Shown here piece after piece: positions 15,302 through 23,392 of a stretch of 64,000 bases of DNA. Position numbers and translations under genes: made by a program. Within the stretch, counting starts at the first letter, position 1. Each line of letters starts with the position of its first letter. The notes below the pieces were generated by a model. It was given only the letters and a program-made list of their open reading frames with translations, was not told where the DNA came from and ran no database searches. The DNA is from DASQBT01 sp963782495 (GTDB lineage Bacteria; Pseudomonadota; Gammaproteobacteria; Burkholderiales; Thiobacillaceae). The DNA lies in the NCBI GenBank assembly GCA_963782495.1, contig CAWAJU010000003.1, forward strand, positions 248,001-312,000. Reading direction: 5' to 3'.

Positions 15302-16588
15302 ATGCCAAAGCTGACGAAAACGACCGTGGAGGCCGAGCAACCCGGCGCCGATCAAAGGTTCGTTTGGGATACCGAAATCAAGGGATTCGGGCTCAAGATT
15401 TTTCCGACTGGCGCCAAGACATTCGTGTTTCAGTATCGAACACCGGAAGGACGAACCCGGCGCCATACCATCGGGAAATTCTCCGACGTGCTTACCGCCG
15501 ATCAGGCGCGCAAGAGGGCCAAGGATTACGCCTATGAGGTTCACGCCGGCCGTGATCCGATGGGTGACAAGCAGGCGCGCCGCAATGCCTTGACCGTGGG
15601 CGAATTGCTCGACCTGTATGTGGCTTCGGAAAAGTTCTCCGGCAATGCCGCATCGACCCAATCAGTAGACAAAGGACGCATCAATCGGCACCTGCTTCCG
15701 CTGCTGGGCAATGAGTTCGCCGACAACCTGACCGCCCAACAGGTAGCGAAGGCACACCGGGCCATCAAAGAGGGCAAGACGGCCGCCAGGGTAAAGACGA
15801 AGGCCCGAGGCCTGGCCAAGGTCACTGGCGGCGAAGGCGCGGCGAACAAGTCCGTCCTGCTGCTGTCCACCGCGTACAACTGGGCCATCAAGAACAAGCT
15901 CGCCAAGGCGAACCCGGCGAGCGCGATGAACTGCTCGGGCAGCGGCGTGCGCGATACCGTGATGAGCAACGCGGAAGACTACGGGCGCCTTTTCGAATCC
16001 CTGCAGAGAATGGAGGACGAAAAGCGGATCCGGGCCGCGGCTGCCGATGCGATTCGTTTCATTGCCCTGACCGGCGCGCGCCGTGGCGAAGCGACCGGCC
16101 TGCGCTGGGCCTGGGTGGACCTGAAAAGCGGAATGGTTACGCTGCCCGCAACCGCGCACAAGGCCGGCCACCGGACCGGCAAGCCGCGCATCATTGCGCT
16201 GCCCGCCGAGGCTCAGGCCATCATTGCCAGGCAGCCGGAAGGCGAACCACAAGACTATGTTTTCCGACCGGCCAAGGGGACCGGGCCGCTGTCAATCGGT
16301 ACGGTATGGCCGGCAGTGCGCTCGGAAGCGAAGCTACCCGCGAACCTGGGCTTGCATGGCTTGCGTCATTCCATCGGCACACACCTGGCGATGGCCGGCG
16401 CGTCTGCGGTCGAGCTGATGGAAACCCTAGGGCATCGGCAAATTACTACGACCCTGCGCTATGTCCACTTTGCCGAGCGCGCACGCAGCACACTGGCCGA
16501 GCGCGCCGCGTCTGTTGCGATGGCCGGGCTCCGGGGGCAGACCAAGAAGGCCACCGTTTCACCGATCGGGAAGCGGGGCAAGAAATGA
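15302..16588 (+). CDS. int: P4-type tyrosine integrase
   Basis: A 428-residue site-specific recombinase. The N-terminus (KGFGLKIFPTGAKTFVFQYR) is the arm-binding DUF4102 domain of P4/CP4-57 integrases. The catalytic domain has R in LTGARRGEA, HGLRHS, and LGHRQITTTLRYVH with the tyrosine nucleophile. It should integrate and excise the element at tRNA-His. The gene lies 166 bases inside attL with arm-type repeats between. Its stop overlaps the next start (ATGA at 16585-16588). Confidence 0.95.
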   Translation: MPKLTKTTVEAEQPGADQRFVWDTEIKGFGLKIFPTGAKTFVFQYRTPEGRTRRHTIGKFSDVLTADQARKRAKDYAYEVHAGRDPMGDKQARRNALTVGELLDLYVASEKFSGNAASTQSVDKGRINRHLLPLLGNEFADNLTAQQVAKAHRAIKEGKTAARVKTKARGLAKVTGGEGAANKSVLLLSTAYNWAIKNKLAKANPASAMNCSGSGVRDTVMSNAEDYGRLFESLQRMEDEKRIRAAAADAIRFIALTGARRGEATGLRWAWVDLKSGMVTLPATAHKAGHRTGKPRIIALPAEAQAIIARQPEGEPQDYVFRPAKGTGPLSIGTVWPAVRSEAKLPANLGLHGLRHSIGTHLAMAGASAVELMETLGHRQITTTLRYVHFAERARSTLAERAASVAMAGLRGQTKKATVSPIGKRGKK

Positions 16589-17205
16589 ACCGACGTGGCT
16601 ACGGCGGTGCATGGCTTAATGCTGCGGTACCCGATGATATTAGCGCCCAGATCGACGGGCTCAAGCTGGACCATCGGGAGTTTTTTAATTGGCTCGCCGA
16701 TCAGCTTGCCGAGTTTCGGTTTCATCGCGACATCAAAAAAGGCACCTCGACGAGCCTGCCCTGGCCAAGCCAGTCAGAGGAGCTTGCCATCATCGACAGA
16801 TATATCAGCGCCCTTGAGTCTGTCGCCAATTTTCCCTTTAACGCGCTCCCGCCACGGGTGAGCGCGCGCATGACCGTTGAGGCTTTCAGGCGCGAAATCG
16901 CCATCAAAGAAACGGCGTCGAGGATGCAGGGAGACGCACAAACGTTGCGATTAATCGCTGCCGCGGCACAAGCAAAACTACGCGCCGACTTGGCGCAGCC
17001 AAAAGGACGGGGCCGGCCGCCTGGCAGCACCATCTTGCGGGATACGTTGTTGGCCGCAATCGTGGACCGACTTCGCCGCGCTGGATTGAACGCGGAAGAG
17101 TCACGCAGAAAGGCTGAAAACATTTTAGTTTGTTGCGGGATCGAGGCCCCGACTGGCGGGCGATCAATCCGGCGCGCCACGCGCAGAGGCGAGGGGGGAC
17201 ATTAA
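16585..17205 (+). CDS. Unknown element protein coupled to integrase
   Basis: A 206-residue soluble protein starting at ATG 16585, overlapping the integrase stop by four bases. The N-terminal half has short helices (HREFFNWLADQLAEF). The C-terminal part contains the basic segment AQPKGRGRPPGS, an AT-hook-like stretch, followed by helices and RRATRRGEGGH, suggesting DNA binding. I do not recognise a family. Coupling to int suggests a role with recombination or replication. Confidence 0.7.
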   Translation: MNRRGYGGAWLNAAVPDDISAQIDGLKLDHREFFNWLADQLAEFRFHRDIKKGTSTSLPWPSQSEELAIIDRYISALESVANFPFNALPPRVSARMTVEAFRREIAIKETASRMQGDAQTLRLIAAAAQAKLRADLAQPKGRGRPPGSTILRDTLLAAIVDRLRRAGLNAEESRRKAENILVCCGIEAPTGGRSIRRATRRGEGGH

Positions 17206-17296
17206 TTCCCGAGGGCGCGGCAATTATTGTCCCTTACCGCGATGTTTCTCCGCACGTATAAAGGCTTTACTTTGATGAGACAGAGTGAGGCCACAC

Positions 17297-17587
17297 ATGG
17301 AAAAGTTATATTTAGATCGACCGGAGGCGTCCGCCTATCTTACCCAGAAGGGCGTGCGCACCGCCAAAACCACGCTGCAGAAACTGGTCACCGTCGGAGG
17401 AGGGCCAGAATTCCAAAAATTCGGTAACCGATGCCTTTACACACCGGCCGGGCTGGACGCGTGGGTCGAGTCCAAATTGTCGGCACCGCGACGCACCTAC
17501 AAGCCAGAAAAGATCGACGATGACCACCGGGCAGAGGCGGCCAAGAATCCAGGCGTGCGTGGCCGCGTCAAGGCGACCGCCGAATGA
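17297..17587 (+). CDS. AlpA/excisionase-like regulator
   Basis: This 96-residue protein starts MEKLYLDRPEASAYLTQKGV, continuing TTLQKLVTVGGGPEFQKFG and YTPAGLDAWVESKL. This is the winged-helix arrangement of the AlpA/MerR-like excisionase group that activates or excises P4-type elements. ATG 17297 has GAGG six bases before it; a GTG at 17285 is the alternative. The stop overlaps the next start (ATGA at 17584). Confidence 0.85.
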   Translation: MEKLYLDRPEASAYLTQKGVRTAKTTLQKLVTVGGGPEFQKFGNRCLYTPAGLDAWVESKLSAPRRTYKPEKIDDDHRAEAAKNPGVRGRVKATAE

Positions 17588-17772
17588 GGGCCGAAATAAA
17601 AAGACCCCGGCCTGGGGGCAGGCGTGGGGTCTCGAATCACAGCATCTACGCCGCCCATCTTACCAGACCCTGCACCTGCCACCAATCGCGCGGCATCTGC
17701 GGCACTTGCGCGGCATGGCGACGGAACTATCGCCGCTGGCAGGCCGAGCTCAGGCGGATGGAGTCCCGATAG
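17584..17772 (+). CDS. Small Cys-rich protein
   Basis: A 62-residue basic protein whose start overlaps the previous stop by four bases and whose stop is followed immediately by the next start. It contains CTCHQSRGICGTC, a possible zinc-binding knuckle, then a basic helix (WRRNYRRWQAELRRMESR). The coupling on both sides is the main reason to accept it. Confidence 0.55.
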   Translation: MRAEIKRPRPGGRRGVSNHSIYAAHLTRPCTCHQSRGICGTCAAWRRNYRRWQAELRRMESR

Positions 17773-18594
17773 ATGGCCCGCTGCCGAAATCTCAAACCGG
17801 GATTCTTCGAGAATGAAGCCCTCGCCGAATGCTCGCCTTTGGCCCGCCTATTGTTCGCTGGCCTTTGGTGCATTGCAGACCGCGAAGGGCGCCTAGAAGA
17901 TCGACCTAAGCGAATCCGGGCCAAGCTTTTGCCATACGATGACGGCAGCGTCGATGACATGCTGCAAGAACTCCACCGGGTTGGATTCATCCTGCGCTAT
18001 GCGGCTGGCGGTGAGCGTTTCATCCAGGTGGTGAACTTCGCCAAACACCAAAATCCGCATCATCGAGAAGGCCCAAGCACGATACCAGCCCCAGACAAGC
18101 CCGAGACAAGCCCAAGGCAAGCCCAAGACAAGCCTGAGTCTAGCCGGGTGGGTTATGGGTTGCCTCTAATGGGTTATGGGTTGCCTCTAATGGGTACCCT
18201 CTTACCCGAGTCCGAGGCTGACGCCTCGGTTGTCGCCAGCAAGCTGGAGACGATAGAACCGTGCCCGCATAGCGAAATTCTCAACCTGTTTGCCAAACAC
18301 CTGCCGACGTTGCCGCAGCCTAAGCCGAGTCTTTGGCAAGGAAAGCGCGCTGACAACTTGAAGGCAAGATGGCGATGGGTACTGACGGCAAAAAAACCAG
18401 ACGGCACCCGGTATGCCACCGACCGCGAAAGCGCCCTGGCGTATTTCGAGAGGGTCTTCGAGTACGTCCGAGGGCAAGACTTCCTGATGGGCCGCGAGAC
18501 CAAATGGAGCTGCGACCTGGGCTGGCTTCTGAAAGCTGAGAATTTCGCCAAGGTGATCGAGGGGAACTACCAGCCGAAGGAAGCTACGGCATGA
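17773..18594 (+). CDS. Phage-type replication initiator or helicase-loader protein
   Basis: A 273-residue protein. The N-terminal 100 residues (beginning MARCRNLKPGFFENEALAEC, then LLFAGLWCIADREGRLEDRP) match the winged-helix N-terminus of phage replication proteins. The middle is a low-complexity linker with DKPETSPRQAQDKPESS and a tandem YGLPLMG repeat. The C-terminal domain has Trp-rich segments (WQGKRADNLKARWRW) seen in such initiators. It overlaps the following dnaB-type gene by four bases, so it may load that helicase. Confidence 0.75.
   Translation: MARCRNLKPGFFENEALAECSPLARLLFAGLWCIADREGRLEDRPKRIRAKLLPYDDGSVDDMLQELHRVGFILRYAAGGERFIQVVNFAKHQNPHHREGPSTIPAPDKPETSPRQAQDKPESSRVGYGLPLMGYGLPLMGTLLPESEADASVVASKLETIEPCPHSEILNLFAKHLPTLPQPKPSLWQGKRADNLKARWRWVLTAKKPDGTRYATDRESALAYFERVFEYVRGQDFLMGRETKWSCDLGWLLKAENFAKVIEGNYQPKEATA
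18150..18191 (+). repeat. In-frame 21-bp tandem repeat
   Basis: Two exact copies of a 21-bp unit beginning GGGTTATGGGTT lie at 18150-18170 and 18171-18191. They add a second YGLPLMG to the linker of the replication protein. Copy number could vary by slippage without breaking the frame. Confidence 0.85.
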
Positions 18595-19970
18595 TCCCGA
18601 ACAATTTACCGCTACCGCCGCATTCACTGGAAGCCGAGCAGGCTGTCATCGGCGGCCTACTGCTCGACAACAATGCCATGGACAAGATCGCCGACATGCT
18701 GGCGCCAGCGGACTTGTATCGGCAGGAGCACCGCCTCATATTCGAACGCCTGCGCTCACTGATCGAGCAAGGAAAGCCGGCCGACGTGGTGACGGTAGCA
18801 GAGGCGCTGCAGTCACGTGATGAACTGGATAAAGTCGGCGGCCTGCCTTACTTGACGGAACTGGCCAGCAACACCCCATCCGCTGCCAACATTGAAAGTT
18901 ACGCGCAGATCGTTCGTGATAAATCCATCCTGCGCGGGCTCTGTGGCATCGCCACGCGCTTGCAAACGGATTGCCTAGGTCATGGCATCACCGAGCCGGA
19001 AAAAATCGCTCAGAAGGCCGAATTTGAGCTCGCCCAACTGATCGACCATCGTGGTGGCGAACCCAAGTCCCTGGTCAGCGTGTTTACCGAGGCCGTTGCC
19101 TACATCGACGCACGCCGCGAACGCGGCAGCGATCTCGCTGGACTGGCAACTGGCTTTCGCGATCTTGACCATTTGACCGGAGGTTTTGAACCTGGCCAAC
19201 TCGTTATCGTCGCCGCGCGTCCGTCCATTGGAAAAACGGCTCTCGCCTGCAACGTCGCCGAGCACATAGCGACGCGCGGCGGGTCGGTCATGCTGTTTAC
19301 GTTGGAGATGGCAGCGCAGGAGATCGGCCTGCGAATCCTGTCCTGCCGCACCAGGATTCCAACGTACACCCTGCGCACGGGGACCGGAGACCATGCGCAT
19401 TGGAAGAGCCTGAGCGCGGAACTGGGCGCCGCTGATGGTCAACGCCTGTTCGTGGATGACAAGCCGGCCATTACCGTTGGATACGCGCGGTCGAAGGCGC
19501 GTCGCATACAACGCCAGCACGGCCTGGATTTGATCGTGATTGATTACCTCGGACTCATGCGTGGCCAGGGAGATAACCGCACCCAAGAGATCGGGAGTCT
19601 GTCGCGTGGTCTCAAGGCGCTGGCCAAGGAGTTGCATGTTCCAGTCATTGCCCTGGCGCAGCTCAATCGCGGCGTGGAAGGCCGCCCGGATAAACGCCCA
19701 CTGCTGAGTGACCTCCGCGACTCGGGCGAGATCGAGCAAGACGCGGACGCCGTGGTCATGCTTCACCGAGAGGAAGTCTACAGCCAGGCGCCCGAGTGGG
19801 TCGGCCTGGCTGAATTGCTGGTGCGCAAAAACCGCAACGGTCCCACCGGCGACGTTCAACTGCACTTTCGCGCCGATCTGATGATCTTCAGCGATCACGA
19901 CGGGGCGAACGTGCGGCAAAGATTGGCGATGGCGACGCCACGCCAACGGACCAATCGAGGGCTCGAATGA
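18591..19970 (+). CDS. DnaB-type replicative helicase of the element
   Basis: A 459-residue RecA-fold helicase with the DnaB N-terminal domain (SLEAEQAVIGGLLLDN) and Walker A ARPSIGKTA at 209-217, Walker B LDLIVIDYLGLM and the QLNRGVE arginine-finger region. It is full length. It should unwind DNA 5'-3' at the element's own origin. The start overlaps the replication protein by four bases (ATGA). A mobile element carrying its own helicase can replicate after excision independently of the host DnaB. Confidence 0.92.
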   Translation: MIPNNLPLPPHSLEAEQAVIGGLLLDNNAMDKIADMLAPADLYRQEHRLIFERLRSLIEQGKPADVVTVAEALQSRDELDKVGGLPYLTELASNTPSAANIESYAQIVRDKSILRGLCGIATRLQTDCLGHGITEPEKIAQKAEFELAQLIDHRGGEPKSLVSVFTEAVAYIDARRERGSDLAGLATGFRDLDHLTGGFEPGQLVIVAARPSIGKTALACNVAEHIATRGGSVMLFTLEMAAQEIGLRILSCRTRIPTYTLRTGTGDHAHWKSLSAELGAADGQRLFVDDKPAITVGYARSKARRIQRQHGLDLIVIDYLGLMRGQGDNRTQEIGSLSRGLKALAKELHVPVIALAQLNRGVEGRPDKRPLLSDLRDSGEIEQDADAVVMLHREEVYSQAPEWVGLAELLVRKNRNGPTGDVQLHFRADLMIFSDHDGANVRQRLAMATPRQRTNRGLE

Positions 19971-20118
19971 GCGCGCGGGGCTGGCGCTGGAACGCTGATC
20001 TGCGGCGCCTACAGACTCAGGATGGGGCGGGGGCATGACAGTCTTTTGCCGAGTCGGTTTCCAGACCGCTAGCGGACAATGGCGCGCATCGCCGCAATTT
20101 CGACGGGGGTTAGGGTAA
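19967..20118 (+). CDS. Two tiny coupled frames (23 and 27 codons), tentative
   Basis: Directly at the helicase stop, ATGA at 19967 opens a 23-codon frame ending at 20038. There another ATGA (20035) opens a 27-codon frame (beginning MTVFCRVGFQTASGQWRASP) ending at 20118, three bases before the next gene. The repeated start/stop overlaps are suggestive, but the peptides have no recognisable features. They may only carry ribosomes through to the next gene. Confidence 0.3.
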
Positions 20119-20121
20119 GGA

Positions 20122-20376
20122 ATGAATGAGGATGACTGGGTTTTGATTAGCACCGCTGGCGCGACGGAGGCCGAAGTCCGCGCGCGCCTAGAGGATGCGA
20201 GCGCGCACGCCCTGATTCTCCTCCGCGCCGAATTGATCGAAATGGGCCTGACGCAAGCGACTGTGGCGCGGGGCTTGGCGGATTTGTGGATGATCCTGAT
20301 GCGGCGGATCGACGAGCAATTGCCGGCCCTTCTGGCGCGCTTGAACGCCGAAGCGCCCGGGCCACGGTTGCACTGA
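20122..20376 (+). CDS. Small element protein, unknown
   Basis: An 84-residue, largely helical protein containing EAEVRARLEDASAHALILLR and GLTQATVARGLADLWMILM. GGGTAAGG precedes the ATG. The stop overlaps the next start (TGATG at 20374-20378). I do not recognise it; a small regulator or a phage-type accessory is possible. Confidence 0.65.
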   Translation: MNEDDWVLISTAGATEAEVRARLEDASAHALILLRAELIEMGLTQATVARGLADLWMILMRRIDEQLPALLARLNAEAPGPRLH

Positions 20377-20639
20377 TGCTGCCGTTCGGCGACCGGGTGA
20401 AGGCTGCCGAGGCGGCCTTGCTGCATGCCGTGGACCAGTGGGGGATTGCAATGTCAGGTGACGGTCGCGTTGCCGAACGGGATGCCGCGCGCCTCCTTGG
20501 CCTGAGCGCCGAGTACTTGAAACAAATGCGCGACGAAGGGAAAAGCCCGCCATCCTACCGCCGCGGCGTCGCAGGCTCGCGTGTCAGCTATAGGCTTGAC
20601 GATCTCGCGCTCTGGATCGAAGAGGCTTTGGATCGCTAG
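20376..20639 (+). CDS. Small helix-turn-helix protein
   Basis: An 87-residue protein from ATG 20376. VAERDAARLLGLSAEYLKQM followed by PPSYRRGVAGSRVSYRLDDL forms an excisionase/MerR-like winged helix that recognises DNA. The start is chosen by the TGATG overlap with the preceding gene, not the upstream in-frame codon at 20286. It lies just ahead of the capsid gene and could control it. Confidence 0.72.
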   Translation: MLPFGDRVKAAEAALLHAVDQWGIAMSGDGRVAERDAARLLGLSAEYLKQMRDEGKSPPSYRRGVAGSRVSYRLDDLALWIEEALDR

Positions 20640-20737
20640 CTTGAACGTGGGAGAACGTGGGAAAACGCAGGCTAACGGGCTGGACCCGCGCAGCCCGGCG
20701 ACGGACGATCAAGCATCAATGAGTGGGAGGAGCAAAG

Positions 20738-21766
20738 ATGCAACATGAAAATCTTCGGCGTGGCATGACTTTCGTGCGGCGCGCGATCGCCCTGGGTGTT
20801 ACCGACAACCCGAGCGAGGCCGCTGGTTATGCGGCTTCTCGATGGGGGCGTGATTCCAGCGTGGCCATCGACCTCGCCACCAAAGATGTGGCGGCGCTCG
20901 ACACGGCGCAGATCGAGGATGCATCGGCGATTGAATTTTTCGAACTTGTCGCGAGCCGCGCAATCGTGGGCAAAATTGGCTTGCGGCCCGTCGCGGCGAA
21001 CTCGCCCGTCATCGGACAAACGGAGGCGGCCGTTGCATATTGGATTTCGGAGGGAGCGCACATAACCTTGTCGCGCGCCGTCTTCGATACTCGAACGAGT
21101 CTTGGGGTGAAGCGCGCGGCCGCGCTCACGGTATATCCGCAGGATCTTCTCCTTGATGTCGACCCCGCAAGTGAAGAAAGCGTTCGTCGCGACCTCGCGA
21201 AATCGGTGGTGCGACTCCTGGATTCCGGCTTTCTTGACCCGATGAATGACGGCTCCGTCGGCCCCGCTTCGGTCACCTATGGTGTTTCTCCGCTTGCCAG
21301 TGCGAATGACATCAAGACCGATATCGACGCGGCCGTGGCGGCCTTCGCGGGCGACCTGGAAACTGCAGTTTGGATCACGTCGCCGCGCCTGGCGGTGCAA
21401 ATCGGGCTAAGCGGCACCGGCACCCAACAATACGACGTGGGGGCGCGCGGCGGCACCCTGGCCGGCATTCCCGTTTTCACGACCGAGGCCTGCGTCTTCG
21501 ACAGCAACGGCGGGGACTTGGTGCTGTTGGACCCTGATCGTGTCGCTTATCTCGACCAAGGGTTGTCGATTCGCCGCTCGATGAATGCCAGCGTCGAAGT
21601 GACAGATCCACCGACCGGCGAGAGTTCGGGTCCGACCGGCGCGACAAGCCTCGTGAGCTTGTTCCAGACCGACTGTGTCGGCCTGCTCACCGTCGCACGA
21701 GTCAACTGGCTTGCGATGGTGGACGACGCCATCATCGTCGTTGGTGGGTGCGATTACAGGACCTAG
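20738..21766 (+). CDS. HK97-like major capsid protein
   Basis: A 342-residue protein from ATG 20738 after GGAGGAGCAAAG. Segments such as YWISEGAHITLSRAVFDTRT, AAALTVYPQDLLLDV, GTLAGIPVFTTEA and LVLLDPDRVAYLDQG match HK97-fold phage capsid proteins. There is no long N-terminal delta/scaffold domain. It would form the shell around DNA. No protease, portal or terminase gene lies nearby, so assembly would need a helper phage or a separate locus, unless the gene has been repurposed. Confidence 0.82.
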   Translation: MQHENLRRGMTFVRRAIALGVTDNPSEAAGYAASRWGRDSSVAIDLATKDVAALDTAQIEDASAIEFFELVASRAIVGKIGLRPVAANSPVIGQTEAAVAYWISEGAHITLSRAVFDTRTSLGVKRAAALTVYPQDLLLDVDPASEESVRRDLAKSVVRLLDSGFLDPMNDGSVGPASVTYGVSPLASANDIKTDIDAAVAAFAGDLETAVWITSPRLAVQIGLSGTGTQQYDVGARGGTLAGIPVFTTEACVFDSNGGDLVLLDPDRVAYLDQGLSIRRSMNASVEVTDPPTGESSGPTGATSLVSLFQTDCVGLLTVARVNWLAMVDDAIIVVGGCDYRT

Positions 21767-21769
21767 AGC

Positions 21770-22066
21770 ATGGACTTTGACCAAAAAAGATTTGTCGATG
21801 GCCTACACGATTATCTAGGGAAAGCCATTACACCCATTGCCAGGGACCTGAAGGCTCTGCGCGCCGAGGTCGCTGACCTGAAGGCCACCCTCGCCACCCT
21901 GGAAACAAGGGGCTTGCAGTATCGTGGAACGTACCAACGCGCGGACGAATATCGGACCGGCGATGCGGTCACGCATGCAGGCGCGCTTTGGATTGCGTTG
22001 CAAGCTACGCGCGAATCTCCCGGAAAAAACGGGGCGTGGCAGCTCGCGGCGAAGGCCCAACAATGA
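21770..22066 (+). CDS. Coiled-coil plus CBM5/12-like virion-type protein
   Basis: This 98-residue protein begins with a helix (LGKAITPIARDLKALRAEVADLKATLATLE), a likely coiled coil. It ends in GLQYRGTYQRADEYRTGDAV and a later WIALQAT, the pattern of small chitin-binding-like (CBM5/12) modules attached to phage structural proteins. It starts three bases after the capsid stop and its stop overlaps the next start. A capsid decoration or surface-binding role is inference. Confidence 0.65.
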   Translation: MDFDQKRFVDGLHDYLGKAITPIARDLKALRAEVADLKATLATLETRGLQYRGTYQRADEYRTGDAVTHAGALWIALQATRESPGKNGAWQLAAKAQQ

Positions 22067-22281
22067 GCGTCGCGTCCTCGCCCGATCTCGACCGAGAGTT
22101 GTTGGCGGCGGTCATTCACGATGCGCTGGCACCGGCGAGCCCGACGTTCACCTGGCATTCAACCACCATCGAGGAGGACGGCCGGCTCGTCGTCCTCTTC
22201 GACACCGATGATGGCGAGACTTTTGCATTGATCGGCAGGCCAGAACCCGGTGCCGTGATGACGTTCGAGCCGGCGGGCTAA
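22063..22281 (+). CDS. Small acidic element protein
   Basis: A 72-residue acidic protein (beginning MSVASSPDLDRELLAAVIHD) starting at ATG 22063, overlapping the previous stop by four bases. The rest is predicted beta-rich (FTWHSTTIEEDGRLVVLFD). I do not recognise it. It ends the coupled capsid-region gene run. Confidence 0.6.
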   Translation: MSVASSPDLDRELLAAVIHDALAPASPTFTWHSTTIEEDGRLVVLFDTDDGETFALIGRPEPGAVMTFEPAG

Positions 22282-22499
22282 GCTCGGTCGCCGCGGCCGG
22301 CAAGTCACTGGCCATCGTCAAGATGGGCAGGGGCCAAGGTATCAACCCAGTGGATTAAATCGCGCTGTGGCAATCCTAGCGGGGTCGCCTTAGTATCTTG
22401 CACTACTCCTTTTGGACCATTGTGTGTAGGCGGGGAACCCTGTAATAATTCAAGCACCCAAATATTGACCGATAAAGAACGATAACAGGGAGACTTTCC

Positions 22500-22766
22500 A
22501 TGGGGGCCGGGAGTGCGAGCTTGTTGCTGATCAATTTTAAATCTTCGCGCCGAGAAGCATTTGTTAACGGGTTCCTCAAAGGGCTTGGGGCTCCGTTCGT
22601 GCTCTATGGCCGATTCCCACTTCCCGAACTTCCGCCTGTCCAAAATGTTGCTCCTGAAGCAACTGGAACAATTGCCCAAGCACTGGCAGGCGACTGGTCC
22701 AAAATCGGCGGGGACATGAGACGAGCTGTTACGACGTATGGCCAAGCGCCGCAGACAAGAAAATAA
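22500..22766 (+). CDS. Small hypothetical protein
   Basis: An 88-residue protein starting at ATG 22500 with GGGAG six bases upstream. It has an early hydrophobic segment (ASLLLINF) and a proline-rich middle. It overlaps the DUF2335 gene by 29 bases, so the two are probably one operon and may act together. No family is recognised. Confidence 0.62.
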   Translation: MGAGSASLLLINFKSSRREAFVNGFLKGLGAPFVLYGRFPLPELPPVQNVAPEATGTIAQALAGDWSKIGGDMRRAVTTYGQAPQTRK

Positions 22767-23262
22767 GGACCTTTCGCCGCCTGTTGCGGCATCCGCAGCC
22801 ACACCCACACCCACCATTCCCAATGCCTCGGGCCCGATTCACGTGCACCAGAGGGTTACGCACCAAGCCTTTGAGGGGCCGCTCCCTCATCCCACCATCC
22901 TAGAGCAATACAACGCGATCGTACCAGACGCGGCAGAACGCATCATACGTGTTTTCGAAAGCGAAAGCGCTCATCGCCAGCGGCAGGAGGATACCGCACT
23001 GCAGGCCAATATTCAGGCCCAGTCCAAAAATTTGGACATAATTAGTCGGCAGAGCCGCGACGCATTTTCCAGCGATACCAAGGGCCAGTGGTTGGGCTTT
23101 GCCGTGAGCATCGCCAGCGTAGTCGGGGCGGTCTACCTTGCCTCAATCGGCCATGACTGGGCCGCCGTGGCATTAGTGAGCCTCCCACTGGCGGGCATCA
23201 TCCGCGCCCTGCGCGAGCAGCATCATAAGAGCCAAGCGCAAAAAGAAAGCCCACCTGAATAA
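22738..23262 (+). CDS. DUF2335 membrane protein
   Basis: A 174-residue protein. FEGPLPHPTILEQYNAIVPD followed by AAERIIRVFESESAHRQRQE is the DUF2335 signature, and two membrane helices follow at about 119-160 (WLGFAVSIASVVGAVYLASI, AAVALVSLPLAGIIRAL). The N-terminus is basic and disordered. DUF2335 proteins are common on phages and plasmids and have no known role. It lies in the cargo end of the element. Confidence 0.88.
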   Translation: MAKRRRQENKDLSPPVAASAATPTPTIPNASGPIHVHQRVTHQAFEGPLPHPTILEQYNAIVPDAAERIIRVFESESAHRQRQEDTALQANIQAQSKNLDIISRQSRDAFSSDTKGQWLGFAVSIASVVGAVYLASIGHDWAAVALVSLPLAGIIRALREQHHKSQAQKESPPE

Positions 23263-23369
23263 CAGCAGCTCGCCGGTTGTCTACGTGTGTTGAGGCTCTG
23301 TCATCTGCTGCCGCTGTAGTTGATCGTGTTCGTCACCTCGCACTGAGGAAGCCAACCACCACCACCCCG

Positions 23370-23392
23370 ACCCGGCCTGGTGCCGGGTTTTT
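23370..23392 (+). terminator. Terminator hairpin, copy 1
   Basis: ACCCGGC - CTGGT - GCCGGGT followed by TTTT on the + strand, ending the DUF2335 operon. Nearly identical to the hairpin at 24656-24680. Confidence 0.82.
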
